NCBI RefSeq assembly: GCF_002362255.1
Contig: NZ_LPVV01000001.1
Location: 62,001 to 126,000 of the forward strand
Length of the DNA stretch: 64,000 nt
From: Microbacterium sp. SZ1
Lineage (GTDB): Bacteria; Actinomycetota; Actinomycetes; Actinomycetales; Microbacteriaceae
Direction: 5' to 3'
Shown piece after piece: positions 35,796 through 45,936 of this stretch; positions within the stretch are counted from its first letter, which is position 1, and each line of letters starts with the position of its first letter. Under the pieces are notes generated by a model, which ran no database searches, was not told where the DNA came from, and worked only from the letters and a program-made list of their open reading frames with translations. Position numbers and translations under genes: made by a program.

Positions 35796-36794
35796 TCAGA
35801 GCGACGAGATCGGATGCTCCGCCGGGAGGGCGAGCAGCAGGGCTCCCGGGTCGACTCGGCAGGTGATGCGCACGGCTGAGCCGAACTCGTCGCCGTCGAG
35901 CTCGATGGGCGTCGGCCGGTTCGCTGCGGCTTCGGCGACGGTGCCGCGGAAGTAGTGCACCGACGCATCCCTGCCCCGCCGGTCGAGCACGCGCCGTCCG
36001 GCGCGGAACCGCCGCAGCACCGAGTTGTCCCACCAGATCTTCCGCCACACGCCCAACCAGCCCAGCACACCGGTCGGCTGGATCACCGCGAGATCGAGCG
36101 TGGCATCCGTGATCGACGCGTCGGGGATCAACGCGATCCCGGCGGGGAGCGTGCCGCAGTTCGCGAAGAGGATGCTGTGGACCTTGGTCGTGTGCAGGCG
36201 CCCGTCGTCGATCTGGAACACCGCCCGGAAGGGCTCGGCGGTCACGAGAGAGCGGGCTGCGCCGTCGACGTAGGCGATCCAGCCGACCGAGCGCTTGAGG
36301 TCCGGGCGGGTGTTCGCGATCATGTCCGCGTCGAGGCCCATGCCGGCGAGCACGACGTACGCATGCTCCTCCTCGCCGCCGTTCTCGCGCGTGAGGCGGG
36401 CCCACCCGATGTCGATCGGATGCCGGAACTCGCCGAGCGCCGCCCTGATCATGTCGTCAGGCCCGGCGAGCGGGAGTCCGAGGTTGCGAGCGAGGAGGTT
36501 GCCGGTGCCGCTGGGCAGGATCGCCAGCGGCACGCCGGTGCCCGCGATGGTCTCCGCGACGGCACGCACGGTCCCGTCGCCGCCGGCGACGAGGACGACG
36601 TCGACCCCGCGATCGAGCGCCTGGGCGGTCGCGCGCTGTCCGGCATCCTGGATCGTCGTCGGATAGAACGCCGGGTGCTCCCACCCCGCCTCCTTGGAGA
36701 GGTCGCGCACGCGCGCGCGCAGATCTCTCTCGGCGACCTTGATGGGGTTGTAGACGAGAGCGGCCTGTCGCCGGGCCGGAGAGCTCTTCGTCAT
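35796..36794 (-). CDS. diacylglycerol/sphingosine kinase-like lipid kinase
   Basis: A 332-residue member of the DAGK catalytic (DgkB/YegS) family. The nucleotide loop VAGGDGTVRAVAETI and the PSGTGNLLARNL motif are intact. Members phosphorylate diacylglycerol or related lipids and feed phospholipid recycling, which suits its position near cls. Divergent from serS. Confidence 0.9.
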   Translation of the reverse strand: MTKSSPARRQAALVYNPIKVAERDLRARVRDLSKEAGWEHPAFYPTTIQDAGQRATAQALDRGVDVVLVAGGDGTVRAVAETIAGTGVPLAILPSGTGNLLARNLGLPLAGPDDMIRAALGEFRHPIDIGWARLTRENGGEEEHAYVVLAGMGLDADMIANTRPDLKRSVGWIAYVDGAARSLVTAEPFRAVFQIDDGRLHTTKVHSILFANCGTLPAGIALIPDASITDATLDLAVIQPTGVLGWLGVWRKIWWDNSVLRRFRAGRRVLDRRGRDASVHYFRGTVAEAAANRPTPIELDGDEFGSAVRITCRVDPGALLLALPAEHPISSL

Positions 36795-36868
36795 GGCGCT
36801 ACTCTAACGCCGCGCGGAGCGGCCTCCCGCCGCGCTGACGCGCTCCGGACTCGCCATAGACTTGGTGG

Positions 36869-38152
36869 ATGATCGACCTCGCACTCCTCCGCGAAAACCC
36901 GGAGATCGTCCGCCGTTCTCAGGCCGCCCGTGGCAACGACCAGGGCACCGTCGACGCCGCACTCGAGGCCGACCGATCGCGCCGTGCGGCGCTCGCCGCC
37001 TTCGAGGAGCTGCGGGCCGAGCAGAACGCGTTCGGCAAGCAGGTCGCGAAGGCGCCCAAGGAAGAGAAGGCTGCGCTCGTCGCGCAGGTCAAGGATCTCG
37101 CCGACCGTGTCAAGCAGGCGCAGCAGGCCTCGAACGAGGCGTCGGAGAAGGCGGCCGACGCCCTCGCTCGCATCGAGAACGTCGTGATCGACGGCGTTCC
37201 GGCCGGCGGCGAGGCGGACTTCGTCGAGCTGCGCCGCGTGGGCGAGGTGCCGTCATTCGACTTCGAGCCGCGAGACCACCTCGAGCTCGGCGAGATCCTC
37301 GGAGCGATCGACATGGAACGCGGCGCGAAGGTCTCCGGCGCCCGGTTCTACTTCCTGCGGGGGATCGGCGCCCGGCTCGAGATCGCCCTCATGAACCTCG
37401 CCCTCGACAAGGCGCTGCAGAACGACTTCGTCCCGCTGATCACGCCCACGCTCGTCCGCCCCGAGATCATGCAGGGCACCGGCTTCCTCGGCGAGCACGC
37501 CGACGAGGTCTACCACCTCGACAAGGACGACGACCTGTACCTCGTCGGCACCAGCGAGGTCGCACTCGCCGGGTATCACAAGGACGAGATCGTCGACCTC
37601 GGCCGCGGACCGCTCCGCTACGCCGGCTGGTCGACCTGCTACCGGCGTGAGGCGGGGTCGCACGGCAAGGACACCCGCGGCATCATCCGCGTGCACCAGT
37701 TCAACAAGCTCGAGATGTTCGTCTACACGACCCCTGAGGATGCCGAGGCGGAGCACCTGCGCCTCGTCGCGCTGCAGGAGGAGATGCTCACCTCGCTCGG
37801 CCTCGCCTACCGCGTGATCGACGTGGCGGCGGGCGATCTCGGATCGAGTGCCGCGCGCAAGTACGACATCGAGGCGTGGGTTCCCACGCAGGGCGCCTTC
37901 CGCGAGCTCACGTCGACCTCGAACTGCACGACGTACCAGGCTCGTCGCCTCGACGTGCGGCACCGTCCGGCGGCGGAGGACGGGCAGCAGGCGAAGACCC
38001 AGCCCGTCGCGACCCTCAACGGGACGCTCGCGACCACGCGCTGGATCGTCGCGCTGCTCGAGACGCACCAGCAGGCAGACGGATCCGTCCGCGTGCCCGA
38101 GGTGCTGCGCCCGTACCTCGGCGGACTCGAGCTGCTGGAGCCGACCGCATGA
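36869..38152 (+). CDS. serS: seryl-tRNA synthetase
   Basis: A 427-residue class II synthetase: N-terminal coiled-coil arm (about residues 30-105) that holds the tRNA-Ser long arm, motif 2 ([20 protein letters not shown]) and motif 3 near [13 protein letters not shown]. Overlaps the downstream HAD gene by ATGA; a tRNA-Ser gene follows shortly after, a fitting neighbour. Confidence 0.97.
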   Translation: MIDLALLRENPEIVRRSQAARGNDQGTVDAALEADRSRRAALAAFEELRAEQNAFGKQVAKAPKEEKAALVAQVKDLADRVKQAQQASNEASEKAADALARIENVVIDGVPAGGEADFVELRRVGEVPSFDFEPRDHLELGEILGAIDMERGAKVSGARFYFLRGIGARLEIALMNLALDKALQNDFVPLITPTLVRPEIMQGTGFLGEHADEVYHLDKDDDLYLVGTSEVALAGYHKDEIVDLGRGPLRYAGWSTCYRREAGSHGKDTRGIIRVHQFNKLEMFVYTTPEDAEAEHLRLVALQEEMLTSLGLAYRVIDVAAGDLGSSAARKYDIEAWVPTQGAFRELTSTSNCTTYQARRLDVRHRPAAEDGQQAKTQPVATLNGTLATTRWIVALLETHQQADGSVRVPEVLRPYLGGLELLEPTA

Positions 38153-38967
38153 CCTCCTGGCTCGTCGGTCTCGACGTCGACGGCACGATCCTGCTGCAGG
38201 ACGAGTCGATGAGTCCAGGGGTGCCCGAGGCCGTCGCGCGTCTGCGCGACGCCGGGCACGAGGTCACCATCGCGACCGGCCGCAGCTGGAACGCCACCGA
38301 GCGGTACGTCGACCTGCTGGGTCTCACGCCTGAGTACGTGGTGTGCTCTAACGGCGCTGTCACCATGCGCCGCGTCGGAGCCGAGTGGGAGCGCTGGCAC
38401 ATCGAGACGTTCGACGCGTCACCCGTGCTCGCGCTGCTTCGCTCCCGTCTGCCCGAAGCGCGGTACATGGTCGAGCTCGCCTCCGGCCAGCGTCTCTACA
38501 CCGAGCACCTCGACGACTGGACGCTCGACGGCGGTCGTCAGGTCGGGTTCGAGGAGCTCGTCGCCGAGCCGGTGTCGCGCGTCGTGGTCGTCTCTCCGGG
38601 GCACGACGAAGAGGACTTCCACCGTCTCGTCGCCGACGCGGGTCTCAACGAGGTGTCGTACGCGATCGGCTGGACGGCGTGGCTCGACATCGCACCGCAG
38701 GGCGTCGACAAGGGCACCGCGCTCGAGCGCGTGCGCACACGGCTCGGGTTCGACGGAGACCGGGTGCTCGTCGCGGGAGACGGCCGCAACGACATCGGCA
38801 TGTTCACATGGGCGCAGGAGATCGGTGGACGCGCCGTCGCGATGGGGCAGGCGCCCGACGAGGTGAAGGCCGCGGCGGGGGAGACGACCGCCGACGTCGA
38901 GGACGGCGGACTCGCCGATGCACTGAACACGCTTCCAGCGGCCGCCCAGGTCAGCGCGGGAGAATAG
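38149..38967 (+). CDS. Cof-type HAD phosphatase
   Basis: A 272-residue HAD hydrolase with motif [10 protein letters not shown], motif II (ATGRS), the lysine in [10 protein letters not shown] and motif IV ([12 protein letters not shown]), plus a C2-type cap. Such enzymes dephosphorylate sugar phosphates or flavin nucleotides; the substrate is not clear. It is coupled to serS by a four-base overlap. Confidence 0.9.
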   Translation: MTSWLVGLDVDGTILLQDESMSPGVPEAVARLRDAGHEVTIATGRSWNATERYVDLLGLTPEYVVCSNGAVTMRRVGAEWERWHIETFDASPVLALLRSRLPEARYMVELASGQRLYTEHLDDWTLDGGRQVGFEELVAEPVSRVVVVSPGHDEEDFHRLVADAGLNEVSYAIGWTAWLDIAPQGVDKGTALERVRTRLGFDGDRVLVAGDGRNDIGMFTWAQEIGGRAVAMGQAPDEVKAAAGETTADVEDGGLADALNTLPAAAQVSAGE

Positions 38968-39009
38968 AACTCGGCTAGACTCACGGCTTGTCGGCGGATT
39001 CGTCTGTCG

Positions 39010-39094
39010 GGAGGGTTGTCCGAGCGGCCGATGGAGCTGGTCTTGAAAACCAGTGGGCAGAGATGTCTCGTGGGTTCGAATCCCACACCCTCCG
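39010..39094 (+). tRNA. tRNA-Ser(TGA)
   Basis: An 85-nt class II tRNA: acceptor GGAGGGT/ACCCTCC, anticodon stem CTGGT/ACCAG with loop CTTGAAA (TGA), long variable arm (TGGGCAGAGATGTCTC region), T-arm GTGGG/CCCAC, discriminator G. CCA not encoded. Confidence 0.97.
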
Positions 39095-39144
39095 CTTCGA
39101 AGCACGGTGTCGCCGCACCGAGACGCTGAACCGAAAGGCCCCGA

Positions 39145-40395
39145 GTGAGTCCCCACACCCGCCGCCGCCGTACGCTCGCACGGCACGGACAGCAGCGCAC
39201 CCCGGGTGCGGTCAGCCAGCTCCTCAAGTTCATCGCCATCGGCCTCGCAGTCGTCCTCGTGAGCGGCCTCGGTGTCGCGGCATACGTCGCGTACGACCTG
39301 ACGAGCACCGTGAGCGCGAACGCCGTCGAACTGGAGGGCACGGAGGAGCTTCCCCCGGACATCGGCGAGTACAAGGGCGGATTCAACCTCCTCCTCACCG
39401 GCGTCGACACCTGCGAGGAGGCCTACGCGCAGTACTTCGGCGCGCGGTGCGACGGTCCGGACTCCGAGGGCACGCTCAACGACGTGAACCTGCTCGTGCA
39501 TGTCTCGGAGGAGCCGCGCCGCATCACGGTGGTGAGCTTCCCGCGCGACCTCATGCTCGGCATCCCTGCGTGCGAGGACGACGAGGGCAACATGCACTCC
39601 GCGATGAGCAAGCAGCCGCTCAACACCGCATACACCGACGGCGGCCTGAACTGCGTCGCGAAGACGATCACTCAGCTCACCGGACAGGAGATCCAGTTCG
39701 CGGCGTCGGTCACCTTCGGCGGTGTGATCGAGATCACCAACGCGATCGGTGGTGTGGACGTGTGCCTCGCCAATCCGATCAAGGACAAGTACACCGGCCT
39801 CGACATGGCCGCGGGCACGCACACGGTTCAGGGGCTCCAGGCCCTGCAGTTCCTGCGAACTCGTCATGGCGTGGGCGACGGCAGTGACCTCGGACGCATC
39901 GGCAACCAGCAGCAGTACATGTCGAGCCTCGTCCGCAAGCTCATCAGCAGCGACACCCTCGGGAACTTCCCGATGATGCTCAAGCTCGCGAACACCGGCC
40001 TCAGCAACATGGAGACCAGCACCTCGCTCGCCAACCCGACGATGATCGCGCAGATCGCGCTGGCCGTGAAGTCGGTGCCCTTCGAGGACATCGTGTTCCT
40101 GCAGTACCCGACCGGGACCGACGCCGACAACCCGAACAAGGTCGTCGCGAACAAGTCGGCCGCCCAGGCGATGTGGGATGCGATCAACGAGAACGCTCAG
40201 CTGCAAGTGACGCATGAGAACACCGCGAACGACGGCGTCGTCGTGACCGACCCGGTGCCGCAGGAGCCGGCGGTACCGGACCCCGCCGCGACCGCGCCGG
40301 CGACCGAGGAGCCGACGAACGTCGTCGCGCTTCCGAACTCGATCAAGGGCAACTCGGCGGCGCAGCAGACCTGCTCCAACGGCAACGTCCGCTGA
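39145..40395 (+). CDS. LytR-CpsA-Psr (LCP) family cell-wall glycopolymer transferase
   Basis: A 416-residue protein with a basic cytoplasmic start, one membrane helix (about 26-50) and an extracellular LCP domain (GGFNLLLTGVD; VSFPRDLML; HSAMSKQPLNTAYTDGG; RTRHGVGDGSDLGRIGNQQQ). The arginines and aspartates that hold the polyprenyl-phosphate ligand are visible in these motifs. It attaches secondary polymers to peptidoglycan. C-terminal Pro/Ala tail. GTG start. Confidence 0.92.
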   Translation: MSPHTRRRRTLARHGQQRTPGAVSQLLKFIAIGLAVVLVSGLGVAAYVAYDLTSTVSANAVELEGTEELPPDIGEYKGGFNLLLTGVDTCEEAYAQYFGARCDGPDSEGTLNDVNLLVHVSEEPRRITVVSFPRDLMLGIPACEDDEGNMHSAMSKQPLNTAYTDGGLNCVAKTITQLTGQEIQFAASVTFGGVIEITNAIGGVDVCLANPIKDKYTGLDMAAGTHTVQGLQALQFLRTRHGVGDGSDLGRIGNQQQYMSSLVRKLISSDTLGNFPMMLKLANTGLSNMETSTSLANPTMIAQIALAVKSVPFEDIVFLQYPTGTDADNPNKVVANKSAAQAMWDAINENAQLQVTHENTANDGVVVTDPVPQEPAVPDPAATAPATEEPTNVVALPNSIKGNSAAQQTCSNGNVR

Positions 40396-40419
40396 CCTGC
40401 GTCGGCGCAGAGTCGAGGG

Positions 40420-41001
40420 TCAGGACCTCGCGGTCGGCGGGTAGAGCACGTCCATGAGGGCTTCGAGGATGCCTGCCATGTCGACGGACGGGTCGACCAT
40501 CCACTGCAGCTGCAGGCCGTCGGCGACGGCCTGGACGACGCGTGCTGTGGTGTCGGCGTCGAGAGCTGCCCGCTTGGCAGCATCGCCGTGGAATGCCTCG
40601 GCGATGCTGCCCCGCAGCCGTTCGCTGCGCTCGAGGAAGTACGCGTGCGCCGGGTGGTCGGGATCGGCGGCGTCCACCGCCAGGCGTGAGAACAGCTCGA
40701 CGACTCCGGGGACCTCGGTGTTGTGGCGGATGACGTCGAGGAAAGCCGCCTTCGCGTCGACGGGGTCGTGCATGCGCGGGGAGCGCTCGTCCTGTTCGTC
40801 GCGCGTGCGGAGCACCTCGGTGAAGAGCTCCTCCTTCGAGCCGAAATAGTGCAGCAGCGCGGCGGGCGTGACTCCGACGGCTTCAGCGATGTGTTTGAGT
40901 GATGCGTTGCGGTAGCCGGTGCGTCCGACGACGTCCAGCGTGCTCTCCAGGATCTCCTGCCGCCGGGCGACGCCCTTCGCGTATGAACCTCGTCGTGCCA
41001 T
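40420..41001 (-). CDS. TetR family regulator of the adjacent GH3 gene
   Basis: A 193-residue TetR regulator (RQEILESTLDVVGRTGYRNA, then LKHIAEAVGVTPAALLHYFGSKEEL). The short C-terminal domain ends in PSVDMAGILEALMDVL. It is divergent from the beta-glucosidase gene, whose promoter lies in the 93-bp gap, so it probably represses that gene. Its N-terminal half closely resembles the TetR encoded at 60140-60757 (shared YAKG(V/I)ARRQEIL and VGVT-AAL-HYFGS-EEL), so the two are paralogues. Confidence 0.88.
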   Translation of the reverse strand: MARRGSYAKGVARRQEILESTLDVVGRTGYRNASLKHIAEAVGVTPAALLHYFGSKEELFTEVLRTRDEQDERSPRMHDPVDAKAAFLDVIRHNTEVPGVVELFSRLAVDAADPDHPAHAYFLERSERLRGSIAEAFHGDAAKRAALDADTTARVVQAVADGLQLQWMVDPSVDMAGILEALMDVLYPPTARS

Positions 41002-41028
41002 GCCCCCGACCCTAATCCTGAATGCGGT

Positions 41029-41057
41029 TTGATATCCAATACTGACTGTCGTATGGT
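41029..41057 (+). promoter_or_regulatory. promoter/operator of the GH3 gene
   Basis: TTGATA (41029-41034), a 17-bp spacer and TATGGT (41052-41057) form a good sigma-A-type promoter. Within it CC-ATAC and GTAT-GG arms flank TGACTGTC, a plausible TetR site placed to block polymerase. Confidence 0.6.
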
Positions 41058-41094
41058 TTTCGGAAGACACCGCCGTCGCCGCGAAAGGACGACC

Positions 41095-43383
41095 ATGACC
41101 GACACCTCGGCATCCGACCTCACCCTCGAGGAGAAGGCGTCGCTCACCAGCGGCGCGGACTTCTGGACGACCAAGTCCATCGACCGCGTCGGGCTGACGT
41201 CGATCATGCTGACCGACGGTCCGCACGGACTCCGCAAGCAGGCGGACGCCACCGACCATCTCGGACTCGCGAGCAGCGTTCCGGCCACGTGCTTCCCGCC
41301 GGCCGTCGGCCTCGGATCGTCGTTCGACCCCGAGCTGGTCGAGCGTGTCGGCGCCGCGATCGGCGCCGAGGCCGCGATCGAGGACGTGGCGGTCGTGCTC
41401 GGGCCCGGCGTCAACATCAAGCGCTCCCCGCTGTGCGGACGGAACTTCGAGTACTTCTCCGAGGACCCGCTGGTCTCCGGCGTCCTCGGGGCGGCCTCGG
41501 TGCGCGGCATCCAGTCGCAAGGGGTCGGCTCGTCGCTCAAGCACTTCGCGGCGAACAACCAGGAGTTCGATCGGATGCGTGCGAGCTCCGACGTCGACCC
41601 TCGGCCCCTGCGCGAGATCTACCTGCGCGGCTTCGAACGGGTGGTGCGGGATGCGCAGCCGTGGACCGTCATGTGCTCCTACAACCGCATCAACGGGGTC
41701 TACGCGTCCGAGGATCCGTGGCTTCTGACGCAGGTGCTCCGAGACGACTGGGGATTCGACGGCCTCGTCGTCTCGGACTGGGGCGCGGTGAACGACCGTG
41801 TCGCCGGTGTCGCCGCGGGTCTCGACCTCGAGATGCCCTCCTCGGGAGGGCGGACGGATGCTCAGCTCGTGGCAGCCGTGCGGGCCGGCGAGCTCGACGC
41901 GAGCGTGCTCGACGTCGCCGCCGATCGCGCGATCGCCCTCGTCGGCAAGGCGCGGGCGCGGGATGCCGTGCAGGGGCCGCTCGATGTCGACGCCCACCAC
42001 GCCCTCGCCCGCGAGGCGGCCGGACGGTCGATCGTGCTGCTGAAGAACGGGGATGGGTTGCTGCCGCTCGCCCCCGAGCACCGCATCGCCGTCATCGGAG
42101 CGTTCGCGACCGAGCCGCGCTTCCAGGGCGCCGGATCCTCGCTCATCAACCCGACGCGCGTCGACACCGCGCTCGACGGTATGCGCGCTGTCGGCGGGGA
42201 TCGCGTGTCGTACGCCGCCGGGTTCGCTGTGGAAGGCGGTGCCGTCGCGGCATCCGGTCGTTCCGCCGAGGAGCTGCGCGCCGAGGCCGTCGCAGTCGCG
42301 AAGGCCGCCGAGGTGGCTGTCGTGTTCCTCGGGCTGCCCGCGGCGGAGGAATCGGAAGGCTTCGACCGCGACCACATCGACCTCCCCGGCGTGCAGCTCC
42401 AACTGCTGGATGCCGTGATCGAGGCGAACCCGCGCACCGTCGTCGTGCTGTCGAACGGCGGCGTCGTCGCACTCCCGTTCGCCGACCGGGTTCCGGCGAT
42501 CGTCGAGAGCTGGCTGCTGGGCCAGGCGGGCGGCGGCGCGGTCGCCGACGTGCTGTTCGGCGCGGTGAACCCGTCCGGCAAGCTCACCGAGACCGTTCCC
42601 GTGCGACTGGAAGACAACCCCTCGTACGGCAACTTTCCCGGAGAGTTCGGCCATGTGCGCTACGGAGAGGGGATCCTCGTCGGCTATCGCTGGTACGACG
42701 CGAAGGGTCTCGACGTATCGTTCCCGTTCGGGCACGGCCTCTCGTACACGACGTTCTCGTACGGCGCCGCGACGGCGTCCGTCGCAGACAGCGGCGAGGT
42801 GACCGTGCGCGTCGACGTGACGAACAGCGGCGACCGCGACGGGCGCGAGGTCGTGCAGGTGTACGTCGCTCCGGTGCGGTCCGCCGTGCAGCGAGCGCCG
42901 CGCGAGCTGAAGGCCTTCTCGTCGGTGGCGCTCGCCGCGGGGGAGACGCGCACGGTCGAGCTGACGGTGCGCCGGGAGGACCTCGCGTACTGGGACGTGC
43001 GCGTCGACCGCTGGGTCGTCGAAGGCGGTGACTACACCGTCGAGGTGGCGGCGTCGAGCCGTGACATCCGCTCCGCCGTGACCGTCGAGGTCGAGGGCGA
43101 CGAGGTCTCGCTGCCGCTGACGATGGACTCGTCGATCGGCGACGTGGTCTCGCACCCCGTGGCCGGTCCGATCGTCATGGAAGCGCTGGGCGGGCTGATG
43201 GGGGGCCTCGCCGGAGCCGACTCCTCGGCGGCGTCCATGATGCCGAACGACGAGGCGATGCAGAAGATGATGGCGTCGTTCCCGATCGGTCGGCTGATCG
43301 GCTTCCCCGGCGTCGACGTGACGTACGAGCAGGTCGAGCAGCTGCTCGCCGGTGCGAACGCCGGCTCGCTGCCGCAGGACTGA
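41095..43383 (+). CDS. glycoside hydrolase family 3 beta-glucosidase
   Basis: A 762-residue cytoplasmic GH3 enzyme: barrel domain with the nucleophile aspartate in GLVVSDWGAV, KHFAANNQE substrate motif, the alpha/beta sandwich, and a fibronectin III-like domain (FPFGHGLSYTTF). No signal peptide, so it hydrolyses imported oligosaccharides or glycosides. Ribosome site AAAGGA. Controlled most likely by the divergent TetR. Confidence 0.93.
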   Translation: MTDTSASDLTLEEKASLTSGADFWTTKSIDRVGLTSIMLTDGPHGLRKQADATDHLGLASSVPATCFPPAVGLGSSFDPELVERVGAAIGAEAAIEDVAVVLGPGVNIKRSPLCGRNFEYFSEDPLVSGVLGAASVRGIQSQGVGSSLKHFAANNQEFDRMRASSDVDPRPLREIYLRGFERVVRDAQPWTVMCSYNRINGVYASEDPWLLTQVLRDDWGFDGLVVSDWGAVNDRVAGVAAGLDLEMPSSGGRTDAQLVAAVRAGELDASVLDVAADRAIALVGKARARDAVQGPLDVDAHHALAREAAGRSIVLLKNGDGLLPLAPEHRIAVIGAFATEPRFQGAGSSLINPTRVDTALDGMRAVGGDRVSYAAGFAVEGGAVAASGRSAEELRAEAVAVAKAAEVAVVFLGLPAAEESEGFDRDHIDLPGVQLQLLDAVIEANPRTVVVLSNGGVVALPFADRVPAIVESWLLGQAGGGAVADVLFGAVNPSGKLTETVPVRLEDNPSYGNFPGEFGHVRYGEGILVGYRWYDAKGLDVSFPFGHGLSYTTFSYGAATASVADSGEVTVRVDVTNSGDRDGREVVQVYVAPVRSAVQRAPRELKAFSSVALAAGETRTVELTVRREDLAYWDVRVDRWVVEGGDYTVEVAASSRDIRSAVTVEVEGDEVSLPLTMDSSIGDVVSHPVAGPIVMEALGGLMGGLAGADSSAASMMPNDEAMQKMMASFPIGRLIGFPGVDVTYEQVEQLLAGANAGSLPQD

Positions 43384-43412
43384 CGCCGCGCCGGCGTGGC
43401 GGGAGAGCGCCG

Positions 43413-43452
43413 GCGCGGGGGCTGGCCTCACAGAATGGGCCGGCCCCCGCGC
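43413..43452. terminator. hairpin between convergent GH3 and apionate operon
   Basis: Arms GCGCGGGGGCTGGCC (43413-43427) and GGCCGGCCCCCGCGC (43438-43452) around a 10-base loop make a very stable stem between two convergent transcripts. No clear T-run follows, as is often true in actinobacteria. Confidence 0.65.
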
Positions 43453-43502
43453 GTCGCACATGACGCGCGCCCCGTTGCCGGTTCAGGACAACGGGAGGCC
43501 TG

Positions 43503-44375
43503 TCAGCGCTCGATGTGGTCGAGGTGCAGCATGCGCGCGAGGTTCTTGTCGAGCTCGTCGTCGCGGAAGATCTTCTTCCAGTCGTCCTTGATGATGCTCT
43601 CACGGCCGTAGTCCATGGCGATGAGGCAGGCGTCGGAGAACGGGTTGTCCCCGCGAAGGCCGTTCGCGAGGGCGACCTGGGTGTGCCCGTACAGGATGCT
43701 GCGCGCGGCGGCCTCGGGCACGCCCATGGTGTTGATCGTCTCCTGCAGCGCCTCGTTGAGCAGGTCGCCGACCATGCAGGCGACGGTCTCGACGAGCGTC
43801 GGCTCGAGCTGCGCGAGCTGCTTGACGGTGACCCAGTGCACGTCGATGACAGGGGCGTAGATGGCGCGGACCGTGGCCTCGACGATCGCCTTCTTCGCGT
43901 CGTCGTCGCTCTCGATCGCGGCGATCGCGTCCTGCGGGGCGGCGATGCCGCCGAACGTGTCGGCCCACTGCTCGGGCGTCTCGCGCTGCAGGAAGATCGA
44001 CGGGTGGCACGGGTGCGCGACGGCCTGGATGACATCGTCGCGGGTCGTCAGGAGGCCGGCGTACGCGGCCGCGGGGTCGAGGGTGAGCACGATCGCGCCG
44101 CTCTTGACCTGGGGGACGAGGTCGGCCGTGACAGGGCCGAGGGCGAGGTCGGGGACGGCGAGCACGACGATGTCGGCGTCGGCGACGGCGGTGGCGGCGT
44201 CGGTCAGCTCGCGGCCGGCGTCGACCGTGCGCTGCTGGCCGGCGGGGGAGTTCTCGACGTACCAGACGGTGTGGTCGGTCTTCACCAGGTTGTTGGACAC
44301 GCGCATGCCCATCTTGCCGCCCGCGCCGATGACGGCGATCTTGTAGGTTCCGGTGGTGGTCGACGTGTCGCTCAT
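43503..44375 (-). CDS. apnO: D-apionate oxidoisomerase (probable)
   Basis: A 290-residue NAD-dependent enzyme: Rossmann start (YKIAVIGAGGKMGMRVSNNL) and a phosphogluconate-dehydrogenase-type C-terminal domain. In the known D-apionate pathway an enzyme of this family oxidises and rearranges D-apionate to 3-oxo-isoapionate. The assignment rests on the family and on the five neighbours, which supply every later step. Last gene of the six-gene operon; its start overlaps the preceding gene. A reductase for another branched sugar acid is the alternative. Confidence 0.72.
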   Translation of the reverse strand: MSDTSTTTGTYKIAVIGAGGKMGMRVSNNLVKTDHTVWYVENSPAGQQRTVDAGRELTDAATAVADADIVVLAVPDLALGPVTADLVPQVKSGAIVLTLDPAAAYAGLLTTRDDVIQAVAHPCHPSIFLQRETPEQWADTFGGIAAPQDAIAAIESDDDAKKAIVEATVRAIYAPVIDVHWVTVKQLAQLEPTLVETVACMVGDLLNEALQETINTMGVPEAAARSILYGHTQVALANGLRGDNPFSDACLIAMDYGRESIIKDDWKKIFRDDELDKNLARMLHLDHIER

Positions 44376-45166
44376 GATGTGCTCCTCAGGTATTCGAGTG
44401 TGGTGCGGGTCCATTCCCGCTCGGTGCGGATGGTGGTCTCGGGGTCCCCCTGCCAGGGCAGCCAGTGCTCGACGATCTCGTTGATCCCGCGCTCGCGAGG
44501 GCGGACGGCGGTCACCAGGGCGGGGTAGTCGTGCAGGCCGGTGCCCATGACGGTGCCGGAGTAGGTGAAGCCGACCCAGCCCTCCTGACGCGCGAAGGCG
44601 AAGTCCTTGACATGGATGTTCTTCACAAGCGGTGCCGACAGGTCGACGCATACGGACGGCAGCTCGAGCCGGGCCACGACGTTCGCGGGGTCGAGGCAGA
44701 TCCCGAGGTTGCGGCTGCCGACCCGTTCGACGAGCGCGGCCAGGTCGGCGGTCGGGAGCTGCTCGTAGGTCTCCAGCGCGAGAGTGACCCCGGCGGATTC
44801 GAAGGAGCGGATGCTGCTGCGCAGCCATGTCTCCGCTTCGGCGAGGGTCGGGCGGCAGTCGGGGCTGTAGACCATGCTGCGCACCAGACGGGCGTCGAAC
44901 ACCTCGGCCAGGGTGAGGAATCGGCTGAGGTGTTCAGGGTTGATGCCCTTCGTGCCGAGTTCGATCGCGATGCCCAGGTCACGCGCGGCGCGCGCGGCGT
45001 CGTGCAGCTCGGCATCGCTCATGCGGTCGAGGGGGGCGTAGTCGCAGATCTGGAACAGCTCCACCCCCTGCGCGCGGGTGTCTTCGAATGCCCCGATGAG
45101 CGACAGCGGCTCGGATGCGCGCTCGGAGAGCTGCCAGAGATAGGCGTAGGTGCCGAGGCCGATCAC
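44372..45166 (-). CDS. oiaC: 3-oxo-isoapionate decarboxylase (probable), TIM-barrel isomerase family
   Basis: A 264-residue xylose-isomerase-like TIM barrel (IGLGTYAYLWQL; IELGTKGINPEH; metal-binding ALETYEQ, CLDPANV and HVKDF segments). In the apionate pathway a member of this family decarboxylates 3-oxo-isoapionate to L-erythrulose. The GTG start overlaps the stop of the triose-isomerase-like gene. The family also holds many epimerases, so the exact reaction depends on the operon context. Confidence 0.7.
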   Translation of the reverse strand: MIGLGTYAYLWQLSERASEPLSLIGAFEDTRAQGVELFQICDYAPLDRMSDAELHDAARAARDLGIAIELGTKGINPEHLSRFLTLAEVFDARLVRSMVYSPDCRPTLAEAETWLRSSIRSFESAGVTLALETYEQLPTADLAALVERVGSRNLGICLDPANVVARLELPSVCVDLSAPLVKNIHVKDFAFARQEGWVGFTYSGTVMGTGLHDYPALVTAVRPRERGINEIVEHWLPWQGDPETTIRTEREWTRTTLEYLRSTS

Positions 45167-45936
45167 GATGCGTCCCCTCGGAGGGCGGCGAGCTGCGCGG
45201 CCTCGTCGAGCACGGTGACGAGGGCGACGGGGTCGTGGGCGAAGCGTCCGAGGAAGACACCGTCCACCGCGTCGCCGAGCCCGGTCAGCAGCCCCGGTCC
45301 CGCCGCGCCCCCGTAGATCACGGACGAGCCGGTGCGAGCGGGGTCTGCGTCGAGCGCGGCGCGCAGCGCGACGGCGACGACGCGGATGTGATCGTGGCCA
45401 GCGGGTTCCGGAGCGCCGATGGCCCAGACCGGCTCGTACGCGACGATCACTCGTCCGGGAGCGGCGCCGTCGAGCGCGGACTGGAGCTGGGCGACCGCGA
45501 CGTGCGCGGCATCCGCCGGCTGCTGCCGCTCTGTCTCTCCGATGCACAGCAGCGGGGTGAGCCCGGCGTCGAGGGCGGCGCGGGTCTTCGATGCGGTCTG
45601 TTCCTCGGTCTCGCCATAGAGACGACGGCGCTCGGCATGGCCGATCTCGGCGATCGACGCCCCGACCTCGGCGAGCTCCGCGGCGGTCACCTCGCCGGTG
45701 AAAGCGCCGGCCGGCTCACCCGAGACGTCCTGCCCGCCGACGCGGACCGGGGTTCCCGTGAAAGCGGCGAGGGCGGGGAGGACCTGCAGATAGGTCGGGG
45801 TGATGAACAACTCGACCGCACCGGAGGTGACGGCGTCGTGGACGCGCACGCGCGCGGCGACCTCGTCGAACCAGCGCGTTGCGCGTTCGTGCCCGAAGTA
45901 GGTCTTCAGGCTCACTCCGACCGTGACCTGCGACAT
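45163..45936 (-). CDS. lerI: L-erythrulose 1-phosphate isomerase (TIM-like)
   Basis: A 257-residue triosephosphate-isomerase-family protein. Catalytic Lys (VSLKTYF), His (IGHAERR) and Glu (AYEPVWAIG) are present. The VSLKTYFGHERATRWF start differs from housekeeping TpiA and is typical of the LerI/EryH isomerases, which turn L-erythrulose 1-phosphate into D-erythrulose 4-phosphate. Coupled to both neighbours by four-base overlaps. Confidence 0.82.
   Translation of the reverse strand: MSQVTVGVSLKTYFGHERATRWFDEVAARVRVHDAVTSGAVELFITPTYLQVLPALAAFTGTPVRVGGQDVSGEPAGAFTGEVTAAELAEVGASIAEIGHAERRRLYGETEEQTASKTRAALDAGLTPLLCIGETERQQPADAAHVAVAQLQSALDGAAPGRVIVAYEPVWAIGAPEPAGHDHIRVVAVALRAALDADPARTGSSVIYGGAAGPGLLTGLGDAVDGVFLGRFAHDPVALVTVLDEAAQLAALRGDAS

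Noticed and set aside
40420..43461. 1,013-codon minus-strand frame spanning the GH3 gene
   Set aside because: Only its last 193 codons form a protein (the TetR); the rest is antisense to the glucosidase.
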